Below are positions 23,680-32,633 of a stretch of 45,162 bases of DNA, one piece after another (position 1 is the stretch's first letter; every line of letters begins with the position of its first letter). Below the pieces are notes generated by a model. The model worked only from the letters and a program-made list of their open reading frames with translations, made no database searches and was not told where the DNA came from. The DNA is from Treponema sp. (GTDB taxonomy: Bacteria; Spirochaetota; Spirochaetia; Treponematales; Treponemataceae). Position numbers and translations under genes: made by a program. Location: positions 1 through 45,162 of the forward strand of contig JAAYQG010000052.1 in assembly GCA_012519415.1 (NCBI GenBank), given 5' to 3'.

Positions 23680-25437
23680 TTATTTTGCTGCCAACTTATA
23701 ATATTCACCTTTAAGGTTTATCAATTCTGTATGATTTCCGCGTTCTTTTATTTCCCCATCATTTACATAGAATATAATATCGCTTTCTCTTATGGTTGAA
23801 AGGCGATGTGCAATAATAAACGATGTACGATGTTTTAAAAGTTCAGTTAAACCTTTTTGCAACGCTCTTTCTGTTTCGGAATCTACTGACGATGTTGCTT
23901 CATCAAGAATAAGAATGCGCGGATCTGATAAAAGAACACGTGCAAAACTTATAAGCTGTTTTTGTCCTGTTGAAAGTCCGCCGCCATTTTCATGCAAGAT
24001 TGTATTATAGCCATCTTTGAATGCACTAATAAAATCATGAGCTTGAACAGTTTTTGCAGCTTTTATAACTTCTTCATCTGTTGCATTAAGTCTGCCATAG
24101 CGAATGTTTTCCATTATCGAGCCGGAAAATAAAAAACTATCTTGCAACATTACACCGACTTGTTGTCTTATAGATTTTATTTTCAATTTTTGAGTATCAA
24201 TGCCGTCAATAAGAATTTCTCCATTGTCGGGGTTGTAAAAGCGCGAAAGCAAGTTGACAATTGTAGTTTTTCCAGCTCCGGTAGGACCTACAATAGCAAC
24301 TTGTGTTCCCGGTTCTATTTCAAAACTAATATTTTTGAGTATTGGGTTTCCTTCTTCATAAGAGAAATTTACATTTCTAAACGAAACGTGACCTCTTATA
24401 GGCGGCAAATCTGTAGCACCTGGATTATCTGTTATATCTTCATTTTCATCTAAAAGCTCAAATATGCGTTCCATATAAGCACCTGTAGTTACCATTGAGT
24501 TGTAAAAGTTTCCAAGATTTTGTATAGGGTTCCAAAAACGCCATATATAACCTGAAAAAGCAACAAGCGTTCCGATTGATACTGTAGTGCCAAGCCATTG
24601 TATGCCTGCCATATAAACGAGAGTAACTCCAAGTGTTGAAAGATTATCTATAACAGGCCAGATTATGTTGTTTATATTTACAGCTGTCATCCATGTTTTT
24701 TTCCACTCATTGCAAAGCCCTGAGAAAATATTCATGTTTATTTTTTCTCTAGCAAAACTTTGAGTTATTTTCATGCCATTAAGACTTTCACTTAAATATG
24801 CGTTTAAGTTAGATTGTTTGTAGCTTACTTGTTGCCAAGCTTTATGCTGAGATTTTTTCAGCAAAAGTAAAGTAATAAAAAGAAACGGTAATGCTGCCAT
24901 ACAGATTAATGTAAGGCGCGTGTCAATCGCAAACATAAAACAGAGAATGACAGTAATATTGAAAAGGTCGCTTATAAGCTGAATAATGCCGTTTGAGAGC
25001 AAATCAGAAAGTGAGTTGACATAATTTACAACTCGAATCTGAATTTTTCCATGCGGACGAGAATCAAAGTATGTAAAAGGCAAAGCTTGTAGTTTTGCAA
25101 ATACATCACGCCGAATTTCAACAATGATTTTTTGAGCAACTCTTGTCATAAGTTTAAGCTTAATAACAAGTAGTCGCCAAACTAAAATCGAAGAAACTAA
25201 AAGCAACGCTGCGAGTATAAAAAGCATATTAATATTTTTTTGCGGTATTGCAGTGTCTATAGCAAGTTTTATCAACAGCGGGCTTGTAAGTGATATTGCT
25301 GAAGCTACAAGCATTGCAATACATGAAAGTATCATTTGCTTTTTATAAGGCTTTATCCAATGAAAAAGCCGTGCAACTATATGAACATTAATTTTTCGGT
25401 CTTCAAATTCGTCTTCGTCAAATCTATTTCGTGCCAT
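23680..25437 (-). CDS. ABC exporter half-transporter, second subunit
   Basis: Type I ABC exporter of 585 residues: six membrane helices (about 35-315) and an ATPase domain with Walker A GPTGAGKT (384-391), signature LSTGQ (488-492), Walker B ending ILDE (510-513, with the catalytic Glu) and switch His544. Its signature departs from LSGGQ, while its catalytic Glu is intact. The upstream partner shows the opposite pattern, so the two look like a heterodimer with one degenerate and one active ATP site. ATG at 25437 has AGGAAAG upstream, 50 bp after the partner. The substrate is unknown: relatives export drugs, lipids or peptides. Confidence 0.9.
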   Translation of the reverse strand: MARNRFDEDEFEDRKINVHIVARLFHWIKPYKKQMILSCIAMLVASAISLTSPLLIKLAIDTAIPQKNINMLFILAALLLVSSILVWRLLVIKLKLMTRVAQKIIVEIRRDVFAKLQALPFTYFDSRPHGKIQIRVVNYVNSLSDLLSNGIIQLISDLFNITVILCFMFAIDTRLTLICMAALPFLFITLLLLKKSQHKAWQQVSYKQSNLNAYLSESLNGMKITQSFAREKINMNIFSGLCNEWKKTWMTAVNINNIIWPVIDNLSTLGVTLVYMAGIQWLGTTVSIGTLVAFSGYIWRFWNPIQNLGNFYNSMVTTGAYMERIFELLDENEDITDNPGATDLPPIRGHVSFRNVNFSYEEGNPILKNISFEIEPGTQVAIVGPTGAGKTTIVNLLSRFYNPDNGEILIDGIDTQKLKIKSIRQQVGVMLQDSFLFSGSIMENIRYGRLNATDEEVIKAAKTVQAHDFISAFKDGYNTILHENGGGLSTGQKQLISFARVLLSDPRILILDEATSSVDSETERALQKGLTELLKHRTSFIIAHRLSTIRESDIIFYVNDGEIKERGNHTELINLKGEYYKLAAK

Positions 25438-25487
25438 ATTCTTTCCTTGTGTTAAAAAATATCAAAATTTTAGTTTCAAGATTGATT

Positions 25488-27233
25488 CTAAAATTCATTT
25501 TGATTTTTATATACATGATTATAATATCCATCTTGCTGAGCTATAAGTTCTTTGTGAGTTCCACTTTGAGTAATTTCACCATTTTCAATAACAAGAATAA
25601 AATCTGCATTTTCAAAAGATGAAACACGATGGCTTATAATAAAACTTGTATGTCCGACAGATTGTTCTTTAATTGACTTTCTTATGCGTTCTTCTGTTTT
25701 TGTATCTACTGCCGAAGTTGTATCGTCAAGAATCATAATTTTGGGATTTGCAAGAAAAAGCCGCGCAAGTGCAATTCTTTGTTTTTGTCCGCCCGAAAGA
25801 CCAACGCCTCGTTCTCCAACGACTGTTTCATATCCGTCTGGTAAATCGCCAATAAAGTCTTTAACGCGCGCAAGTTCTGCTGCTTTTTCCACTTCGGTAA
25901 AGCTTGCATTCGGATTTGCAAATCTTATGTTTTCAATAACTGAATCTGAAAACAGGAAAACGTCCTGCATTGTAATTCCAATATTTTTTCTAAGATATTG
26001 CAAGTCATATTCCCTTATATTAATTCCGTCAACGAGAATTTCGCCTTCTGTTACGTTATAATAGCGGCATAAAAGTTTTGCAATAGTTGATTTTCCGCTT
26101 CCTGTTGGACCTAAAATTCCAACAGTCATTCCTGGTCGTACAGAAAATGAAATGTTTTTCAAAACTTTTATATTGTTATAGGCAAAGCTTACATTATGAA
26201 ATTCTACTTGACCTATAAATTCTCTAATTTGACTATCACCGGTTGCTATGTTCATATCGTCTATTGCATCTTTTGCATTGACAATTTGCGGTTTTGTACA
26301 GTGAAGTTCATAAAGACGCTGCGCACATGCGGAAAAACGCTGCATATTGTCAACTAGAATGCCAAACATATTAATTGGTTGTGTAAATGCCCACATCAAT
26401 CCGTTAAATGTAACAATTTGTCCAAGCGTCATTTTGCCGTTCATAACAAGGTAGCCGCCAAAAAGGATTAAAACAATCGGTAATGTTCCGCAAATTGCTT
26501 CGATTGCAGGTATGTATTTGATGCGTATATCTGCATTTTCAATGTTTTTGTTGCAGTATGCGGTATTTTCTATATCAAATTTTTCTTTTTCATATTCTTC
26601 TCTAACAAAAGCTTTTACAACTCTGTTTCCTGCAATGTTTTCACCTGCACGTGTATTAAGAACAGCAAATTGATCTCTAACACTCAAATGTGAAGGTCTT
26701 ATTTGTATTTTGAATTTCCAAATAAGAAAAATAACAAAAGGCGCAACAATCATAAAGGCAAGTGTGAGTTTTATATTTATTTGCATCGAAACAGCGATTG
26801 AAAAAATATAAATGAGAGCATTTTCAATAATCTGATAAAACGACCATGCAACAAAATGTCTAACCATATCAAGATCGCTTGTTAAAAGAGTCATTACGTT
26901 TCCGGTTGGAGATTTATCAAACCATGAAAAATCCAGCGTTTGAATATGTGCATATAAATCTTGACGCATTGCACGCATTACATTTTGAGAGCAATGTTCA
27001 AATATAAGTTGATAAAGATACCGAAACACTGCTTTTATAAATGTGCAGCAAATCATAATCAGTACAAACTTGATTAATAGATTATGTTCTCCACCTGTAA
27101 TTACACGATCTACGATTCTACCACTTACAGAAGGGTTAACCATATTAAGAGCCGAAACAGTTATAGTTAGCAGAACTCCAAGCATCATCCAGTAACGATA
27201 CTTGCGAACATAAGACCAAATCCACTTAAACAT
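25488..27233 (-). CDS. ABC exporter half-transporter, first subunit (degenerate Walker B)
   Basis: Type I ABC exporter of 581 residues: membrane part about 15-305, Walker A GPTGSGKS (375-382), canonical LSGGQ (479-483) and Walker B ILDD (501-504), where the usual catalytic Glu is Asp504. Switch His535 is kept. Glu-to-Asp at this place is the mark of the degenerate site in heterodimeric exporters such as TM287/288 and BmrC/D. The frame opens ten codons earlier, but ATG at 27233 with AGGTGG five bases upstream is the better start. It is transcribed away from the ankyrin gene at 27596; the 362-bp interval between them is very AT-rich. Confidence 0.9.
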   Translation of the reverse strand: MFKWIWSYVRKYRYWMMLGVLLTITVSALNMVNPSVSGRIVDRVITGGEHNLLIKFVLIMICCTFIKAVFRYLYQLIFEHCSQNVMRAMRQDLYAHIQTLDFSWFDKSPTGNVMTLLTSDLDMVRHFVAWSFYQIIENALIYIFSIAVSMQINIKLTLAFMIVAPFVIFLIWKFKIQIRPSHLSVRDQFAVLNTRAGENIAGNRVVKAFVREEYEKEKFDIENTAYCNKNIENADIRIKYIPAIEAICGTLPIVLILFGGYLVMNGKMTLGQIVTFNGLMWAFTQPINMFGILVDNMQRFSACAQRLYELHCTKPQIVNAKDAIDDMNIATGDSQIREFIGQVEFHNVSFAYNNIKVLKNISFSVRPGMTVGILGPTGSGKSTIAKLLCRYYNVTEGEILVDGINIREYDLQYLRKNIGITMQDVFLFSDSVIENIRFANPNASFTEVEKAAELARVKDFIGDLPDGYETVVGERGVGLSGGQKQRIALARLFLANPKIMILDDTTSAVDTKTEERIRKSIKEQSVGHTSFIISHRVSSFENADFILVIENGEITQSGTHKELIAQQDGYYNHVYKNQNEF

Positions 27234-27322
27234 AAAAACCACCTGATATCTTATAGAAAACAAAAAGAAGTTTAAATTTTTAAGAACTTGTATCAGAAAT
27301 ACTATTCATCATTTGCCGCGAA

Positions 27323-27356
27323 AGCAAAAATCTAAAGTCTTAATTAAATTTTTGCT
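27323..27356 (+). other. Inverted repeat in the divergent ABC-ankyrin interval
   Basis: AGCAAAAAT (27323-27331) pairs perfectly with ATTTTTGCT (27348-27356). It sits about 90 bp upstream of the ABC operon start in a region otherwise without genes. Possible operator. The rest of 27234-27595 is AT-rich with no other structure that I could support. Confidence 0.35.
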
Positions 27357-27559
27357 GTCATTTATATGCAGTTTTTTAATTGCAAACAATCAGCCGTAAA
27401 TGATGATTTATACTGTTTTCTTAAAAATTATCATCTTTATATTTTCAAATTATCTTTTGTCTTGTTTTCAATACAAAATTATCATAAAGTTGTAATAATA
27501 CAATACATGATTTTCCCTAATAATCTTTATATTATGTTAAATATTTTCAAATCTTTTAC

Positions 27560-27588
27560 TTGTTGAGTTTTGATAGATAGTTTATACT
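27560..27588 (+). promoter_or_regulatory. Promoter at the ankyrin gene, leaderless arrangement
   Basis: TATACT (27583-27588) lies only seven bases before the ATG at 27596, and a poor -35 (TTGTTG, 27560-27565) sits 17 bases upstream. Transcription would start on or next to the A of ATG. No ribosome site is present. Confidence 0.4.
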
Positions 27589-27595
27589 GAATACT

Positions 27596-28525
27596 ATGAA
27601 GTGGTTAATTGTTGTTCCCGAGTCTGAAAGTCCTGAAATTGATGTAGTTCAATGTTTTTTGCGTGAAAATATGGCAAATTACGAAATATATGATATAGAC
27701 AAACAAAAGCATTTAGAGCCTTTAGCTAAGGCTAATGATGCTTTTAAAAAAACAAGGAAAAGTTTTTCGGAAGCAACACATTGTATTTTTTTAGATGCGC
27801 ATAAATATACTTCATATACATTGCTTCCTTATTTATGCGGTTTTTTATCCGGCTGCAAGATTCCTGTTTTTGTAACAGGATATGCTTCTTCAAAAGAATT
27901 GCCATCATTTTTTTATGGATTTAAAACATTTTTATCTGAACATAAATTATTAAAAGAGCTTACAAAATGTTTTGTGGAATATATTGAAGAAGAAACAAAA
28001 ACAAATGCAAAAAAAGAACTGTATCAAAAAGGTTTGCCTTTTACGCCTGATTCTTTTTCTTTTCAAATTGCAAAAGGAAGCGAAGATATTTGCAACCTTT
28101 TTATAAAAGCAGGAATGGACGTAAATGAAGTTGATTCTGCCGGCACGCCGATGTTATGCAATGCTGCAAGAGCCGAAAACAAAAATATTGTTCTTTTGTT
28201 GTTGGAAAATGGTGCAGATGTCAATGCTGTATCTAAAGATCGAGGTTATACTCCTCTTATGGATGCTGTGTGGCGCAAAAATGCTGAAATTACAGATATT
28301 TTTATAAAAAATGGTGCTGATCTTAATGTTGTTAGTAATGACGGACAAACTGCGCTTATTCTTGCTGTTGGAAGCGGTAGTGTAAAAATTTGTGAGCTTT
28401 TAGCGCGAAACGGTGCAGACGGAGAAATGAAAGACCATATGGGTATGACTGCATATGGCTATGCAAAGCTTTTTAAGAAAGAGGCAATTCAGGCAATTCT
28501 GGAAAAATATGGAAAAGCAAACTGA
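27596..28525 (+). CDS. Ankyrin-repeat protein with Rossmann-like N-terminal domain
   Basis: Protein of 309 residues, no signal peptide, so probably cytoplasmic. The C-terminal half (about 155-305) has four or five ankyrin repeats, seen in ENGADVNAVSKDRGYTPLMD, KNGADLNVVSNDGQTALILA and RNGADGEMKDHMGMTAYGYA. The N-terminal half (1-130) starts with MKWLIVVPESE and contains ATHCIFLDAHKYTSYTLL followed by CGFLSGCKIPVFVTGY. That resembles a strand-helix-strand TIR or nucleoside-deoxyribosyltransferase fold, but this is by eye only. No SD precedes the ATG. Its stop overlaps the murG start by 17 bases, so it may be the first gene of the murG-to-regulator operon. Confidence 0.65.
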   Translation: MKWLIVVPESESPEIDVVQCFLRENMANYEIYDIDKQKHLEPLAKANDAFKKTRKSFSEATHCIFLDAHKYTSYTLLPYLCGFLSGCKIPVFVTGYASSKELPSFFYGFKTFLSEHKLLKELTKCFVEYIEEETKTNAKKELYQKGLPFTPDSFSFQIAKGSEDICNLFIKAGMDVNEVDSAGTPMLCNAARAENKNIVLLLLENGADVNAVSKDRGYTPLMDAVWRKNAEITDIFIKNGADLNVVSNDGQTALILAVGSGSVKICELLARNGADGEMKDHMGMTAYGYAKLFKKEAIQAILEKYGKAN

Positions 28526-29666
28526 AAAAAAATATTGTGCTGTTTTTACAGGCGGAGGTACGGGCGGGCATATTTATCCGGGACTTGCTGTTGTAGATGA
28601 ACTTAAAGCTAAACTTGATTGCAAAATTTACTGGTTTGGTTCTTCAAGAGGCATGGATAAATCTCTTGTTGAAAAAAGCGGTTCTTGCGACAGATTTATA
28701 GGAATTCCATCTGGAAAGCTTAGACGTTATTTTTCGCTTAAAACTGCAGTAGATATGATGCGCATCGTTGCAGGTTTTCTAAAAGCTTTTTTTGTCCTTT
28801 TAAAACTGAAGCCGGATTTTGTTTTTTCTAAAGGTGGTTTTGTTAGTGTGCCGCCTTGTTTTGCAGCGAAGGTTTTACATATTCCTGTTTATACACATGA
28901 ATGTGATTTTTCACCCGGACTTGCAACAAAACTCAATGCAAAATGTGCACATCGGATACTTGTTTCTTATGAAGAAACTATCGGCTTTTTTTCAGTTGCA
29001 AAACGCAGTGCAATAACTGTAACCGGAAACCCTGTAAGACCGGTTTTTTATAAAGCAGATGCTTCGATAGGTGCAAAATTTTTAGGCTTTTCAAAAACGG
29101 AAAAACCTAAAAAGCCTGTTATGCTTGTTTTAGGAGGTTCCGGCGGTGCAAAACAGATAAACGAAATTGTAAGTCAAAATCTTTCTTTTTTGTGTGAACA
29201 TTTTGTGGTTGTTCATCAATTCGGTTCATCTCAAAAAATAGAAGATTTTTCTTCAGAAGTTCAAACGCTGATAGATAAAAAATTATATATGCCGTTTCGG
29301 TTTATTTATCAGGAAATGCCTCATGTGCTTGCGTTTGTGGATTTTGTTTTTTCTCGTTCCGGTGCAAATACGCTGTGGGAAGCAGCTGTTCTAAAAAAGC
29401 CGCTTCTTTTACTACCGCTTGAAGGTTCCGGAACACGAGGCGATCAAGTTGAAAATGCTGATTATTTTGTAAAACAAGGTGCAGCATATCGTCTTTTTTT
29501 AAATGATAAAGATACTTCAAATGCGTTAAAGGATTCTATTCTTCTTTTTGAAGATAAACATTTTAGAGACAAGCTCAGTTCAAATATTTTCGCGCTTCTG
29601 CCGAAAATTCGACCTGCTGTAGCAATAGCTGACCTTTTAATAAATGAAAATTGGAATAAAGTATGA
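28509..29666 (+). CDS. murG: MurG, lipid II synthase (UDP-GlcNAc transferase)
   Basis: Membrane-associated glycosyltransferase of 385 residues that adds N-acetylglucosamine to lipid I, giving lipid II for peptidoglycan. It has the N-terminal GGGTGGHIYPGLA loop, VFSKGGFVSVPP, the inter-domain LVLGGSGGAKQIN and SRSGANTLWEAA with LLLPLEGSGTRGDQVENA in the donor-binding domain. The frame extends upstream, but ATG at 28509 begins the conserved part (MEKQTEKKYCAVFTGGGTGG). Its stop overlaps the cvpA start by four bases (ATGA). The gene order murG-cvpA-holB-kinase-regulator matches the one I remember from T. pallidum. Confidence 0.93.
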   Translation: MEKQTEKKYCAVFTGGGTGGHIYPGLAVVDELKAKLDCKIYWFGSSRGMDKSLVEKSGSCDRFIGIPSGKLRRYFSLKTAVDMMRIVAGFLKAFFVLLKLKPDFVFSKGGFVSVPPCFAAKVLHIPVYTHECDFSPGLATKLNAKCAHRILVSYEETIGFFSVAKRSAITVTGNPVRPVFYKADASIGAKFLGFSKTEKPKKPVMLVLGGSGGAKQINEIVSQNLSFLCEHFVVVHQFGSSQKIEDFSSEVQTLIDKKLYMPFRFIYQEMPHVLAFVDFVFSRSGANTLWEAAVLKKPLLLLPLEGSGTRGDQVENADYFVKQGAAYRLFLNDKDTSNALKDSILLFEDKHFRDKLSSNIFALLPKIRPAVAIADLLINENWNKV

Positions 29667-30154
29667 ATTTTGCTGTAATAGACATAATTTTTTTTATTAT
29701 TATTTTAATAACATCTGTTCATGGTGCGATACGAGGTTTTTTAGATGAGTTTTTTTCAAAACTTGCAGTAATTGCAGGAATATTTATAGGTCTTGTATAA
29801 AATAAATTTTTGGTTCCATTTTTGCCAAAACTTGGAAACTTGATTTTGCTGACAAGAATTTTAGCTTTTTTAATTCTTTTTATTGTTGTTTATGTTGCTA
29901 TACGGATAGTGCAAAAAATTGTGGGATTTGCTTTTCAGGGTGATATTATGAAAGGGCTTGATAAATCGTTAGGCTTTTTTCTTGGAATAGCCGAAGGATT
30001 TCTTATTGTTGGGCTTATTCTTTTTTTGCTTTATTCACAACGCCTTTTTGATATTCGTCCTGTGCTTATTGATAGTTTTTTTGACAAGCTGATTTCACCG
30101 ATTTTTACAACTGTGTCTGAGAATATTCAATTTCAAGGAAGTATTCATGTTTGA
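29663..30154 (+). pseudogene. cvpA: CvpA-family membrane protein gene interrupted by an in-frame TAA
   Basis: From ATG at 29663 (overlapping the murG stop) the frame encodes 45 residues, with a hydrophobic helix and the CvpA-like segment HGAIRGFLDEFFSKLAVIAGIFIGLV. A TAA then occurs at 29798-29800. The same frame continues without shift through FLVPFLPKLGNLILLTRILA and further helices to TGA at 30152-30154. The total, about 162 codons, is the normal size of the CvpA/colicin V production family (four membrane helices). So one nonsense codon breaks an otherwise intact gene. A TTG at 29810 could restart but lacks a ribosome site. The alternatives are a sequencing error or a lab-strain mutation. 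The downstream overlap with holB is intact. Confidence 0.75.
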
Positions 30155-31412
30155 TAATGTATTGTACCAAAATGTAACCGAACTTCTTATTGATGAAATT
30201 CAAAAAAACAATATGCCACAAGCTTTGCTTTTTTCAGGACCAAAAGGTTCAGGAAAACTTACATGTGCTATTGAACTTGCACGTGTAATTTCATGTTCCG
30301 GAAATGGTCTTGGCGTATACGGCGAATGGACTTGTGCATGCATTTCATGCTTAAAACATAAAGCATTAAATCATTCAAACCTTATGATTATTGGTTCACG
30401 GGAATGTATTCTTGAAATAGAAGCTGCATGTAAAACTTTTTTACATGCGGTTGAAGCTTCCGTTCCGTATATTCAGGCTGCCAGATATTTATTTGTACGT
30501 GCTGTCCGTAAACTAACTCTTAGATTCAACCAAATTTTATGGGAAGGCGATGAAAAACTTTCTAAAATGGCACCAATTATTCAAAATATTGACGAGCTTT
30601 TAGAAGAAATAGATCCTCTTAGAACGTTGCCACCTTTTGAAGAAACTAAAAAAATAGCGGATTGTATTGTTACGGCGTGCCAAAAATTAGAAAATCTTTT
30701 TCTTTACGATTCTATTCCTGTAGCGCAAATAAGACGTGCTGCCGCATGGACTCATCTTACAACTTCTGATGGCAGTAAAAAAGTGCTTATTATTGAAAAT
30801 GCAGACAGAATGCAAGATTCTGTGCGAAACGCACTTTTAAAGATTCTTGAAGAGCCTCCTCAAAATGTTTTGTTTATTTTAACAACTTGCCGCCGTGCTG
30901 CTGTTATGCCTACAATTCTTTCAAGAGTAAGAACTTATGCTTTCATTGATCGAACTCCAGAACAGCAAAGAGAAGTGATTTCTCGTGTTTTTCACGAGAA
31001 TACATCTTTTGATTCTGTTTCTGCGTATTTGGAGTCTTTTTTGCCGGTTTCTCGTGAAAAACTTTCTAAGCTCGCTTGTTCATTTTTATTGACTGTTCAA
31101 AATCTGCCTCCGCTTATACGTCGTATTATAGTGCAGCGGTTCAATCCTCGTGATCAAATCCCTGTTGAGATGATTATAAGCGAAGCCCATAATTTTGAAC
31201 CGCGTATTTTATTTTCACTTTTTTTGAAGGAAATTCTTGATATTCTTCGCATTGCAATTCTTGAAAAAGGCATTTCTTCACAAGAACAAAAAGCCGCATT
31301 TTCTTGGATCAATGTCATACGCACAGCAAGTGAAAATGTTTCAATGTATAATCAAAGTATATCAAGTGCGCTTGATTATCTTGCAATCGAATTAGCAAGA
31401 GCTTCATCTTAA
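30147..31412 (+). CDS. holB: DNA polymerase III delta-prime-like clamp-loader subunit
   Basis: AAA+ clamp-loader protein of 421 residues that helps load the sliding clamp at replication forks. It shows Walker A GPKGSGKLT (31-39), a zinc module with Cys50, Cys63, Cys65 and Cys68, then KVLIIENADRMQDSVRNALLKILEEPP (about 212-238), typical of delta-prime and DnaX, and ILSRVR (257-262) where SRC is usual. About 100 extra residues (roughly 85-188) separate the zinc module from the SIPVAQIRRA segment; enteric HolB has about ten there. ATG at 30147 overlaps the cvpA end and has AAGGAAG upstream. The alternative is a DnaX-related paralogue, but the zinc module and short C-terminus favour HolB. Confidence 0.8.
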   Translation: MFDNVLYQNVTELLIDEIQKNNMPQALLFSGPKGSGKLTCAIELARVISCSGNGLGVYGEWTCACISCLKHKALNHSNLMIIGSRECILEIEAACKTFLHAVEASVPYIQAARYLFVRAVRKLTLRFNQILWEGDEKLSKMAPIIQNIDELLEEIDPLRTLPPFEETKKIADCIVTACQKLENLFLYDSIPVAQIRRAAAWTHLTTSDGSKKVLIIENADRMQDSVRNALLKILEEPPQNVLFILTTCRRAAVMPTILSRVRTYAFIDRTPEQQREVISRVFHENTSFDSVSAYLESFLPVSREKLSKLACSFLLTVQNLPPLIRRIIVQRFNPRDQIPVEMIISEAHNFEPRILFSLFLKEILDILRIAILEKGISSQEQKAAFSWINVIRTASENVSMYNQSISSALDYLAIELARASS

Positions 31413-31424
31413 AAAGAGATAAAA

Positions 31425-32633
31425 ATGCGTCGTTATGCAAAACGTGTAGCACAAAAAGTTGATAAGCTTTCTAAAGAACAAGTAGAAACTCTTCTTGATA
31501 TGGTACTTGAAGAAAATGAAATGTTCGATGCAGTTATGGAATCTGTGAACACAGGACTTTTGATTTGCGATAAAAGCGGAAATTTGCTTTTAACAAATAA
31601 AACAGCCGAACGTCTTTTGCCCTTCAATGCAACGCGCGTAAATGTAGCGGAACAACGCGCTCAAGCAACACCTGTGTGGAATATTATTGCTGATTCAGAT
31701 ATAAGCGATTTTCTTCGTTCTGTGTATGATATACCGAAAAACCATACAAGCGAAGAATTTACGCTTGAAACAGCAGGCGGAAGTGTAAGAATAATTGTTG
31801 TTACAGCGTTACCGCTTGTGCAAAAAAAACAAATAACAGGCACATTGATTCAAATTGAAGATGTAACAGAAGCTAGAAATCAACAAACGCTTTTGCGCCG
31901 CATGGAGAGTCTTGCAAGTCTTACAAACCTTGCTGCAAGTGTCGCACATGAAATCAAAAATCCGCTTGGTGCAATAAGTATTCACATTCAGCTTATTCAA
32001 AAAGCTTTAAAAAAAGCACGTAAAACCGATGGTTTGCTACCTAATTCTAAATTTGTGGAAAATTATCTTGATGTTGTCAATGAAGAAATAGGCAGACTTA
32101 ACAAAATTATTGTTGATTTTCTTTTTGCAGTGCGCCCAATTCAGGCAAAACTTGAACCGGTAAATCCGAATGCTATAATAATTTCCCTTATGGAATTTCT
32201 AAAACCTGAATTAGAAAAAGCTTCAGTAGAATTGAAGCTTGAAATGATTGAAAAACCGCCGAATTTAATGCTTGATGTAGCCCTTTTTAAACAAGTTATT
32301 ATGAATCTTGCGCAAAATGCAGTTGATGCAATGAAAAATGGCGGCATCTTGGGAATTTATACCCAAGTCAAAAATGATCATTTTATAATTACTGTAGCAG
32401 ATACCGGCGAAGGTATGGACGAAAAGACATACAATCGTATTTTTGAGCCATATTTTACAACAAAAGCAAAAGGTACAGGCTTAGGACTTACTATGGTTTA
32501 CAAAATAATAAAAGAATCTGCCGGAGAAATTGATGTTAGATCTTTTCCCGGTAAAGGCACTGTTTTTACTATTTCACTTCCTGTTCCACAAAAAGACCGC
32601 CGTTCACTTGAATTTGGAGGAGTGAAAAATTGA
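31425..32633 (+). CDS. Soluble PAS histidine kinase (NtrB/AtoS-like)
   Basis: Sensor kinase of 402 residues without membrane helices, so it senses a cytoplasmic signal. It has a PAS domain (about 30-150, MESVNTGLLICDKSGNLLLTN), an H-box SVAHEIKNPLGAISIH with phospho-acceptor His175, an N-box with Asn298, DTGEG (326-330) and GTGLGL (350-355). This is the NtrB class with HE-KNPLG. It overlaps the regulator gene by four bases, so the pair is one two-component system. The T. pallidum pair in this place is annotated AtoS/AtoC, but the true signal is unknown. Confidence 0.92.
   Translation: MRRYAKRVAQKVDKLSKEQVETLLDMVLEENEMFDAVMESVNTGLLICDKSGNLLLTNKTAERLLPFNATRVNVAEQRAQATPVWNIIADSDISDFLRSVYDIPKNHTSEEFTLETAGGSVRIIVVTALPLVQKKQITGTLIQIEDVTEARNQQTLLRRMESLASLTNLAASVAHEIKNPLGAISIHIQLIQKALKKARKTDGLLPNSKFVENYLDVVNEEIGRLNKIIVDFLFAVRPIQAKLEPVNPNAIIISLMEFLKPELEKASVELKLEMIEKPPNLMLDVALFKQVIMNLAQNAVDAMKNGGILGIYTQVKNDHFIITVADTGEGMDEKTYNRIFEPYFTTKAKGTGLGLTMVYKIIKESAGEIDVRSFPGKGTVFTISLPVPQKDRRSLEFGGVKN

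Noticed and set aside
27366-27566. Sixty-six-residue open frame in the divergent ABC-ankyrin interval
   Set aside because: Very AT-rich, rich in Phe, Ile, Tyr and Asn, no ribosome site and no recognisable domain. It is likely chance.
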